NCBI GenBank assembly: GCA_947445495.1
Contig: CANFEI010000087.1
Location: forward strand, 1-6,267
DNA length: 6,267 nucleotides
Reading direction: 5' to 3'
Source of the DNA: Alcaligenaceae bacterium
Lineage (GTDB): Bacteria; Pseudomonadota; Gammaproteobacteria; Burkholderiales; Burkholderiaceae
This document shows positions 1-5,694 of this stretch, one piece after another. The stretch's first letter is position 1; each line of letters starts with the position of its first letter. A program made the position numbers and the translations under genes. Under the pieces are notes generated by a model. That model did no database searches. It was not told the origin of the DNA and saw nothing but the letters and a program-made list of their open reading frames with translations.

Positions 1-225
1 ATCAAGGCCAGAGTTCTTGTGCTGCCTTGTTCGCAAGACCGCCTGCTAGGTTTGAACAACGCGCGGGAGCTTGCACAAGGAATCAAAGGTGCGCACTACG
101 TCGAAATAGAATCTAACAAAGGCCATTTAGCGTGGCGGCCCAACGTAGGAACGAGAGAAACCGACACGATTTCTTTGGCAGTGCACAAGTTCCTCAGTCC
201 AACGACCCTTCACTTGCAAACGTAG
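1..225 (+). CDS. MetX-like alpha/beta-hydrolase, C-terminal fragment (5' end outside window)
   Basis: The frame is open from base 1 to a TAG at 223-225, giving 74 residues. The GTG at 19 is only an internal codon, because the frame continues upstream of it as IKARVL. The start of the fragment (IKARVLVLPCSQDRLL) matches the strand-plus-acid segment seen near the C-terminus of homoserine/serine O-acetyltransferases and related alpha/beta-hydrolases, with Asp13 of the fragment as the probable acid of the triad. The segment VEIESNKGHLAW carries His42 in a GH context, the expected catalytic histidine. The nucleophile elbow and the rest of the fold lie off the left edge. In this family the enzyme transfers an acetyl or succinyl group to a hydroxy-amino acid, but many relatives are uncharacterised hydrolases, and the GHLA-RP context differs from classical MetX, so metX is not assigned. 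The gene runs towards the membrane-protein gene and overlaps its 3' end by 16 bp. Confidence 0.75.
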   Translation: MKARVLVLPCSQDRLLGLNNARELAQGIKGAHYVEIESNKGHLAWRPNVGTRETDTISLAVHKFLSPTTLHLQT

Positions 226-806
226 TCCACAACTTCAAGGCTGTTTCGAAACGGATTCGTTAAGTCACTCGTGTACTCGCCACGCAATAATCTTTCTTTC
301 GGTAGAAAGTTGTTACGAAAATATCGGCTAATTGTTGCGATCAGATCGCCTTTGGCTGTTAGTTTGACGCACCCTTCTTCAATCACGATGGTGCCTGAGC
401 GTTCTTGCTCGGTCAGTCGTACATCGACTAACCGATGCTCTTTTACATATTCTTTAGCGTAGATATCTTCGAAAGCGCTTTGCTGTATTGCGCCACCACG
501 CTGCTGTAACTTCTCTAAGGTGTAAAACGATAAAGAACGATCAAGCACAGTAGGTACTGAAATCGCAAGGGCATAGCCAATCAACAGCCAAAGCGCAATC
601 ATTTGAGTCTTTTCAAATGTGCTAAAGATGCGGAAGGCGGCAGCTTTCCAAGTCATCAGCCCGACCAAGCACGAGGCGAGCACGCCATCGAATAAGGCGC
701 CATAAAAGACTACATCAACCTTAAAATATTTTATATGCACGACATACGTTGCACTTAATAAAGCAAGATATCCTAGCGTCGCCAGCAAAAATCGCAGCCA
801 TTTCAT
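210..806 (-). CDS. Hypothetical three-TM membrane protein with winged-helix-like C-terminal domain
   Basis: The product has 198 residues and I do not recognise a named family. Hydrophobic segments at about residues 6-23, 33-52 and 70-88 look like three transmembrane helices. The remaining 110 residues are soluble. They read like a winged-helix unit: a helix at 93-103 (SFYTLEKLQQR, followed by GG), a second helix at 110-121, a third at 124-136 (DVRLTEQERSG), then a beta-hairpin-like stretch and VKLTAKG (147-153), which resembles the xLTxKG wing motif of MarR/PadR-type domains. By the positive-inside rule (Lys2 and Arg5 at the N-terminus; Lys54, Arg59 and Lys66 between TM2 and TM3) this domain would face the periplasm, which does not fit a DNA-binding role. 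It is the last gene of the sugar cassette, 17 bp after the glycosyltransferase stop, with no good Shine-Dalgarno, so translation may depend on the upstream gene. It is too small and has too few helices to be a GT-C transferase, and GtrA flippases usually have four helices. Its 3' end overlaps the converging MetX-like gene. Confidence 0.8.
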   Translation of the reverse strand: MKWLRFLLATLGYLALLSATYVVHIKYFKVDVVFYGALFDGVLASCLVGLMTWKAAAFRIFSTFEKTQMIALWLLIGYALAISVPTVLDRSLSFYTLEKLQQRGGAIQQSAFEDIYAKEYVKEHRLVDVRLTEQERSGTIVIEEGCVKLTAKGDLIATISRYFRNNFLPKERLLRGEYTSDLTNPFRNSLEVVDYVCK

Positions 807-823
807 TTTGAGAGTGCCATACG

Positions 824-1786
824 TTAAGCTTCCTGACGTTTTACGTGTGCAACTTGGCTGACATAAAACTTATAGTCAACCGTATTCGTCGCTCCGCTGC
901 GGACCACTCCGGTTAACATCAATGTCATTAAGGTTAGTGCTCCGGTTTGTAAAAAAACCAACAGTAAAATTCCCATTGCAACAGAAAACCACCCGGGCGT
1001 CGCAAAGCCGGCGAGCTTTAACCCAATAGCACTCGCACCGCAAAAAATTGTTAGCGCGGCAACCCCCGCGCAAACAATCCCCACCCGCACCAATACGTCT
1101 TCGGCAAATACCATTAACGCGCGAAACCCATGCAGCGCAAGGCCGACAAAATTCATTTTGCTCACGCCGGCATAGCGAGGGCCACGATCGATAGGTAAGG
1201 TGCACACCCGCAGCTTCGACGTGAGTACGCAGCCTGCCACGTGCGTCCATAATTCCTGCATCGCGACCAATCGCTTAAGCGTGCTCATACGAAGGGCCAT
1301 AAAGTTTCCAAAACTTATGCTTCGTCCTGTCAGCAGTCGGAACAGCGCTTTATAAATTAAATAGAATCCCTTAAATTTAAATGTCTCGACGCGGCTTTTT
1401 CGCTGCGCCACGACAACATCAATTTGCTGCCTTTGGAATGGCTCAACAAGCGTTCGTATTGAGGACGGGATATCTTCGCCGTCTGAGTCCATCACCACGG
1501 TACATTCGATCTCAGGCAACTGATCGGCGACATAGCTCAGTCCAACCGCAATTGCACGCTGATGTCCAACATTGCGTTTGAGCGTAATAACGACTCCGTC
1601 AAGCTTGGCGTCGATCAGGCCTTCGGTCGTGACAGGCTCGGCGATAGAGCCGTCATCAACGACGACGATGTAGGCATTTGAGCCGTACTCGGCATACAGT
1701 TCTTTAAATAACCTTGCCGATGCCTCTCTATCCTCATAAATTGGCATGACCACCGCGAATCTTGATTCCGTACTATTTATTTTCAT
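824..1786 (-). CDS. GtrB/DPM1-like family 2 glycosyltransferase, membrane-anchored
   Basis: This 320-residue protein has the GT-A catalytic domain of the polyprenyl-phosphate glycosyltransferases: VVMPIYED (12-19), VVDDGS (42-47) for nucleotide binding, NVGHQRAIAVGL (72-83), and the metal-binding DSDGED (100-105). FGNFMALR (159-166) and the SKMNF...HGFRAL segment (209-224) correspond to the acceptor-loop and juxtamembrane helices of GtrB. Two hydrophobic helices follow at about 231-259 and 267-295, with the GWFS motif just before the second. Relatives move a sugar from a nucleotide donor to undecaprenyl phosphate on the cytoplasmic face of the inner membrane. The gene starts 35 bp after the UDP-xylose synthase stop, with an AGAGAG ribosome site 6 nt before the ATG, so UDP-xylose or a product of it is a reasonable donor, though this is inference. 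The GEYLGR-type ending of many GtrB proteins is absent; the tail instead reads NTVDYKFYVSQV. The metal motif has Glu where many relatives have Gln. Confidence 0.9.
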   Translation of the reverse strand: MKINSTESRFAVVMPIYEDREASARLFKELYAEYGSNAYIVVVDDGSIAEPVTTEGLIDAKLDGVVITLKRNVGHQRAIAVGLSYVADQLPEIECTVVMDSDGEDIPSSIRTLVEPFQRQQIDVVVAQRKSRVETFKFKGFYLIYKALFRLLTGRSISFGNFMALRMSTLKRLVAMQELWTHVAGCVLTSKLRVCTLPIDRGPRYAGVSKMNFVGLALHGFRALMVFAEDVLVRVGIVCAGVAALTIFCGASAIGLKLAGFATPGWFSVAMGILLLVFLQTGALTLMTLMLTGVVRSGATNTVDYKFYVSQVAHVKRQEA

Positions 1787-1821
1787 TTACAACTCTCTTG
1801 GTCTACCGTCGGTCAGAAAAA

Positions 1822-2763
1822 CTAGGCCTCTAGCGCACGCCGAAAATATGCGGCCGTTCGCGCAAGCCCCTCATCCAAAGCAATCATCGGCTGCCAATCT
1901 AGGCTCTGCCTTGCCTTGGTAATGTCTGGGCACCGCTGCTTGGGGTCGTCCTGGGGTAGCGGTTTGTACACAAGCTTGCTCTTGGAGCCCGTTAACCGCA
2001 GCACCTTTTCGGCCAGCTCTATCATCGTGAATTCACAGGGATTGCCTAAATTGATCGGGCCACTCACCGAATCATCGCTACCCATTAACCGCAGAAACCC
2101 TTCTATCAAATCATCCACGTAACAAAAGCTTCGCGTCTGACTCCCGTCTCCGTATATCGTCAAATCATTGCCTTGCAGGGCTTGCACGATCAAATTGCTC
2201 ACCACGCGTCCGTCATCAACGTCCATGCGCGGTCCATAGGTATTAAAAATTCGTACGACCTTAATTTTTAATTGATAGGTTCGTTGGTAGTCGAAAAAAA
2301 TTGTTTCTGCCGCTCGCTTGCCTTCGTCATAACAACTCCGGATGCCCACCGGGTTGACGTTCCCCCAATACGCTTCGGTTTGCGGATGTACGCTCGGATC
2401 TCCGTAAACCTCTGAGGTGGATGCTTGAAATATCTTGGCATTTGAATTGCGCGCGAGCTCGAGCAGATTGAGCGCACCGAGCACTGACGTTTTCATCGTG
2501 TGAATCGGATCATGCTGGTAATGGACGGGCGAAGCAGGGCACGCCAAGTTATATATTTCGTCGAGATTACCTAGCACTAGCGGATCGACTACGTCGTGCT
2601 TAATCAACTCAAAGTTTGGGTGTCTAAGGACAGTGTCGAGATTTTTTTTACTTCCAGTAAAAAAGCTATCTAACCCAACCACTTTGTGGCCCTGCTCTAC
2701 AAGCCGGTCGCAAAGGTGCGATCCCAAGAAGCCAGCGGCTCCTGTAACAAGTATTTTTTTCAT
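1822..2763 (-). CDS. uxs: UDP-glucuronate decarboxylase (UDP-xylose synthase)
   Basis: This soluble 313-residue extended short-chain dehydrogenase converts UDP-glucuronate to UDP-xylose using tightly bound NAD+, by oxidation at C4, decarboxylation and re-reduction. The Rossmann motif [10 protein letters not shown] (7-16) lies at the extreme N-terminus, which supports the MKKIL start. UXS-specific signatures follow: [12 protein letters not shown] (72-83), STSEVYGDP (115-123, with Glu118 in the catalytic position), [11 protein letters not shown] (140-150, containing the YxxxK pair Tyr145/Lys149), [10 protein letters not shown] (171-180), DGRVVSN (184-190) and [15 protein letters not shown] (204-218). 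The length fits bacterial UXS, without the N-terminal membrane anchor of many eukaryotic forms. No UDP-glucose dehydrogenase is present in the window, so UDP-glucuronate must come from elsewhere. It is the first gene of the cassette. Its ribosome site is weak (AGGG at 2777-2780, 13 nt before the ATG). Related 4-epimerases and dTDP-glucose dehydratases lack this set of motifs, so the assignment is firm. Confidence 0.95.
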   Translation of the reverse strand: MKKILVTGAAGFLGSHLCDRLVEQGHKVVGLDSFFTGSKKNLDTVLRHPNFELIKHDVVDPLVLGNLDEIYNLACPASPVHYQHDPIHTMKTSVLGALNLLELARNSNAKIFQASTSEVYGDPSVHPQTEAYWGNVNPVGIRSCYDEGKRAAETIFFDYQRTYQLKIKVVRIFNTYGPRMDVDDGRVVSNLIVQALQGNDLTIYGDGSQTRSFCYVDDLIEGFLRLMGSDDSVSGPINLGNPCEFTMIELAEKVLRLTGSKSKLVYKPLPQDDPKQRCPDITKARQSLDWQPMIALDEGLARTAAYFRRALEA

Positions 2764-2819
2764 TTATATTGATCTGCCCTACGATCCCGATTTCAAACTA
2801 CGCCGATTGATCTTGAGCG

Positions 2820-2846
2820 AGTATACCGTGGTGATCCGTCGCACAA
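2820..2846 (-). promoter_or_regulatory. Possible sigma-70 promoter for the uxs cassette
   Basis: This is the only promoter-like pair I could find in the 135-bp gap between the acyl-CoA ligase stop and the uxs ATG. On the minus strand TATACT (2820-2825) is a good -10 element. TTGTGC (2841-2846) is a fair -35, but the spacer of 15 bp is short. The gap also contains an exact 7-bp direct repeat, CTACTGG on the minus strand, at 2855-2861 and 2871-2877, just upstream of the -35. No G+C-rich hairpin followed by a T-run is visible for ending the ligase transcript, so read-through into uxs is possible. Confidence 0.25.
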
Positions 2847-2898
2847 TGCATCACCCAGTAGCAGGTGTTTCCAGTAGGGCCTATCAACTAAAAGGGCA

Positions 2899-4560
2899 TT
2901 ACACGTCAATCGCGTGGACAGCCCCCGATCGCTTGCGCAACTCAAATTTCTGGATCTTGCCCGTCGAAGTCTTGGGAAGCTCTCCAAACTCTACTGCCCC
3001 AGGCACTTTAAAACCGGCCAAGTGTTTTTTACAGTGCTGAATTAAATCTGCCGCGCTGACTTGCGCATCAGGCTTGAGCTCAATGAAGGCGCAAGGGGTT
3101 TCGCCCCACTTTGGATGCGGCTTGGCCACAACAGCTACCGCGAGAATAGCGGGATGTTTGTACAAAACATCTTCGATCTCAATGCTGGAGATGTTTTCAC
3201 CACCGGAAATAATGACGTCTTTGCTGCGATCTTTGATCTTGATGTAGCCGTCGGGGTAGCGCACACCCAGGTCGCCGGTATGAAACCAGCCGCCGGCAAA
3301 AGCAGCTTCGGTGGCTTTTGCGTTACGCAGATAACCTTTCATCCCCATGTTGCCGCGCAGAACGATCTCACCGATGGTTGTGCCGTCACGTGGCACAGGT
3401 TGCAGCGTTTCTAGGTCAAGCACATCGGCCCCGGCTTGCAGGTGATAACGCACGCCTTGTCTGGCATTGAACACAGCCCTGTCCGCGACGGGCAACGCAT
3501 CCCAGTCTTCTTGTGGCGCACACACGGTACAGGGGCCATAGACCTCGGTCAGACCGTATACATGGGTCAGCGTGATACCCAAGGATTCCATGCTTTCAAT
3601 CAAAGTCGCGGAAGGTGCGGCACCGGCCACCATTGCTTGCACACGTCGGCCGTTCAGTTTGCTCATCCCGTCTTTCTTTATCGCCTCAGGGGCATTGACG
3701 AGCATGGTGTGCACAATCGGTGCACCACAGAAGTGGCTGACGTTGTAATCGCGGATGGCGCCAAACACGCCTTCGGGTGTGACCTTACGCAAACAAACGT
3801 TGATGCCGCTACGTGCTGCGATCGCCCAAGGATAGGTCCAGCCGTTGCAATGAAACATCGGCAAGGTCCACAAATAAACGACATGCGACGGTAAGTCCCA
3901 TTCCAGAATATTGCTGATCGCAGCAAGCTGGGCACCACGATGGGAATACACGACGCCTTTAGGCTCGCCGGTTGTACCGGAGGTGTAGTTCAGCGCAATG
4001 GCATCCCATTCGTCTCCTGTAAAATGAATCGGCTCTTGCGCGGCACGTTCGGCTTGAGCCGCCAATAGCGCCTCATACTCATACGCACCAATGCGATCAC
4101 CCGGGCCTTGATATTGGGTGTCATCAATATCAATCACGATAGGTTTGACTTGAGCATTTGCGATGGCCTCTTGCATCACCTTGGCAAACTCACGATCGAC
4201 CAGAACGACCTTGGCTTGCGCATGGTTCAACATATAGGTCAGGCTTGCAGCGTCCAACCGTGTATTTAAGGCATTGAGCACCGCACCTAGGGCGGGCACT
4301 CCAAAATGACTTTCGATCATTTCTGGCGTGTTCGCCAACATCGCCGTGACGGTGTCGCCTTTCTTCACGCCCAACGCGCGCAACGCGTGTGCGAGCTGCA
4401 TACTCCGTTGGTAGGTCTGCAACCAAGTGCGGCGAAGCGGGCCATGAATTACGGCCAGCCGGTCAGGGAATACTTCCGCGGCACGCACGATAAAGTCAAC
4501 GGGAGTCAACGCTGTGTAGTTGGCGGACGTTTTAGCTAGGTCTTGTTCGTAAATATTCAT
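2899..4560 (-). CDS. AMP-forming acyl-CoA ligase (DmdB / medium-chain acyl-CoA synthetase-like)
   Basis: The product has 553 residues and belongs to the ANL superfamily, which activates a carboxylic acid with ATP to an acyl-adenylate and then forms the CoA thioester in the cytoplasm. The phosphate-binding loop YTSGTTGEPKGV is at 192-203, YGLTEVYGP at 335-343, WFHTGDLG at 425-432 (Asp430 for the ribose), IKDRSKDVIISGGENISS at 442-459 (hinge and CoA-dependent rotation region), and the adenylation lysine is Lys535 in PKTSTGKIQKF (529-539). Length and motif wording match the group containing 3-methylmercaptopropionyl-CoA ligase DmdB and other short- to medium-chain or aryl-acid ligases; motifs alone do not fix the substrate. 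The ATG overlaps the dioxygenase stop as ATGA and has only a weak ribosome site of its own (GAGA about 13 nt upstream), so translational coupling is likely. Downstream lie 135 bp without an obvious terminator. The likely role is CoA activation of the acid produced or imported by the upstream genes, which is inference. Confidence 0.93.
   Translation of the reverse strand: MNIYEQDLAKTSANYTALTPVDFIVRAAEVFPDRLAVIHGPLRRTWLQTYQRSMQLAHALRALGVKKGDTVTAMLANTPEMIESHFGVPALGAVLNALNTRLDAASLTYMLNHAQAKVVLVDREFAKVMQEAIANAQVKPIVIDIDDTQYQGPGDRIGAYEYEALLAAQAERAAQEPIHFTGDEWDAIALNYTSGTTGEPKGVVYSHRGAQLAAISNILEWDLPSHVVYLWTLPMFHCNGWTYPWAIAARSGINVCLRKVTPEGVFGAIRDYNVSHFCGAPIVHTMLVNAPEAIKKDGMSKLNGRRVQAMVAGAAPSATLIESMESLGITLTHVYGLTEVYGPCTVCAPQEDWDALPVADRAVFNARQGVRYHLQAGADVLDLETLQPVPRDGTTIGEIVLRGNMGMKGYLRNAKATEAAFAGGWFHTGDLGVRYPDGYIKIKDRSKDVIISGGENISSIEIEDVLYKHPAILAVAVVAKPHPKWGETPCAFIELKPDAQVSAADLIQHCKKHLAGFKVPGAVEFGELPKTSTGKIQKFELRKRSGAVHAIDV
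4557..4560 (-). promoter_or_regulatory. ATGA stop/start overlap (translational coupling)
   Basis: The dioxygenase TGA (4557-4559) and the ligase ATG (4558-4560) share bases in the minus-strand tetranucleotide ATGA. Such overlaps normally allow a terminating ribosome to re-initiate, and they support both the chosen ligase start and joint production of the two enzymes. Confidence 0.85.
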
Positions 4561-5669
4561 TGCGGTTGTTGGTCTCTATCCTGATAAACACGGCAAGCGA
4601 TTTTGTGTTCTTTGCACAAGCGCTCTTCAAAAGTACGGATCTCAGGCGTAACGCCCACACCACGAAAGCCGCCGCGCAACGCGCGCGTTGAAACATCCTT
4701 ATAAGCAATCGACCACAGATCGGGCAAAGCCTGACCTTGCGGCAAAGACAGCCACAGGCGCAAGAGATGACGCTTACGCTCGGGCTCGGGGAAGTCTTCG
4801 TATTCTGTGCGGGCGTGCAATACGACATGATTATTCAGAAATTGAAAATCCCCTTGCTGTAGATCCATGTGATAGCAGATCTCTTCACTGGCGAGAAGCG
4901 CATCAAACATGTCGAGCGCTTCGGTTTGCAAGGCGCTCAAGCGCGGCACATCCTCAAAGGTAATTTGCGCACCGGTGATGTGATTGCGAATATGACGACA
5001 CGCAAAGCGACCGTCTTTGAAACCGACGATGGATGCTTGATAGTAGGGTGACTCTTCCGGTGCGTGCTCACCCTGACGACTAAAGTAAAAGGGTTCAGTC
5101 AGGACTTTCGCTAAGTCAGGGCGGCGACGCTCAAGCTCTTGATACGCGCTGAGCGAGCTCGAGATCAAACTCTTGCCGCCGCTTTGCGCAGTATGCAAAC
5201 ACATCAGTCCCACGACATCGCTGCCGTCTGCATGGAAATCGAGCTTTGAATTGGTGTTGTAACCACGACCTGTGCCGCCGCGGTAGGTGCCGCCCGTGTT
5301 CAGCACATCCGACACGTATTGGCTTTGTTTGCCCTGCGGACGCGGCACCCCAACGCGCAAGCCCATGCACCAGAACAAGGTACGCATATCGGCCTTACTC
5401 CAGCGCGCCACGGGAAAGCCCCGCAACACACTGATGGCAAGGCCTGTCTGCGTCGCATCCATCGTGCGCTTAAGCAGCTGTTCGGTGAGAGCTGTCACCG
5501 GAAAATCCGCCGCGGACAATTCAAACTCTTTTTTATTCAGCGCCAGTACGTGGCGCAACCCCGCCTCGAGATCATGGATCTCTTGCTCGCTCAGTCGATG
5601 CACCCACGACTGATCTTGCTCGAGGTCCGCGCGCTTCCAGCCGCGCGGTGAGGTTTGCAACTTCGACAT
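4557..5669 (-). CDS. TauD/TfdA-family Fe(II)/2-oxoglutarate-dependent dioxygenase
   Basis: The 370-residue product carries the facial triad of this superfamily: His146 and Asp148 in LDFHADGSDVVGLMCL (143-158), and the distal His285 in NNHVVLHARTEYEDF (279-293). The following RKRHLLRLWLS (298-308) supplies the arginine that grips the 2-oxoglutarate carboxylate (Arg300 or Arg304). Between them, SGGKSLISSS (163-172) and the PDLAKVL...PFYFSRQGE segment (184-201) are typical of a TauD subgroup common in proteobacteria and fungi. The enzyme would couple decarboxylation of 2-oxoglutarate to hydroxylation, or hydroxylation followed by cleavage, of an unknown substrate in the cytoplasm. It is longer than E. 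coli TauD (about 280 residues), mainly through an N-terminal helical region of roughly 60-70 residues and a C-terminal tail after 310. The start is fixed by AGGAG 8 nt upstream. It lies 25 bp after the Bug protein and overlaps the ligase by 4 bp. Some members of this superfamily take gamma-butyrobetaine, taurine or aryloxyacetates, but none is favoured here. Confidence 0.92.
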   Translation of the reverse strand: MSKLQTSPRGWKRADLEQDQSWVHRLSEQEIHDLEAGLRHVLALNKKEFELSAADFPVTALTEQLLKRTMDATQTGLAISVLRGFPVARWSKADMRTLFWCMGLRVGVPRPQGKQSQYVSDVLNTGGTYRGGTGRGYNTNSKLDFHADGSDVVGLMCLHTAQSGGKSLISSSLSAYQELERRRPDLAKVLTEPFYFSRQGEHAPEESPYYQASIVGFKDGRFACRHIRNHITGAQITFEDVPRLSALQTEALDMFDALLASEEICYHMDLQQGDFQFLNNHVVLHARTEYEDFPEPERKRHLLRLWLSLPQGQALPDLWSIAYKDVSTRALRGGFRGVGVTPEIRTFEERLCKEHKIACRVYQDRDQQPQ

Positions 5670-5677
5670 CTCTTTGA

Positions 5678-5682
5678 CTCCT
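5678..5682 (-). promoter_or_regulatory. Shine-Dalgarno for the dioxygenase gene
   Basis: AGGAG on the minus strand lies 8 nt before the ATG at 5667-5669, inside the 25-bp gap after the binding-protein stop. It is the strongest ribosome site in the window and fixes the MSKLQ start. Confidence 0.75.
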
Positions 5683-5694
5683 AGCTACAAAAGC

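Noticed and set aside
243..252. Perfect 10-bp palindrome GTTTCGAAAC near the convergent gene ends, considered as a terminator
   Set aside because: It is weak, has no loop and no T-run, and encodes part of the membrane protein, so it is not a credible terminator.
876..1250. Minus-strand reading frame of 124 codons within the glycosyltransferase gene
   Set aside because: It is out of frame with a well-supported GtrB-like protein, Cys/Arg-rich in the manner of shadow frames, and has no recognisable domain.
2633..3040. Plus-strand reading frame of 135 codons spanning the intergenic gap
   Set aside because: Both ends are antisense to uxs and to the ligase, the product has no recognisable features, and no ribosome site is seen before it.
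3436..3894. Long plus-strand reading frame (152 codons) opposite the acyl-CoA ligase
   Set aside because: It lies wholly antisense to a gene with complete family motifs, its translation matches no fold I recognise, and it looks like a shadow of ligase codon usage.
4677..4690. Perfect 14-bp palindrome CAACGCGCGCGTTG
   Set aside because: It sits inside the dioxygenase coding sequence in a run of Arg/Ala/Leu codons, with no partner site or T-run, so it is best explained by codon usage.
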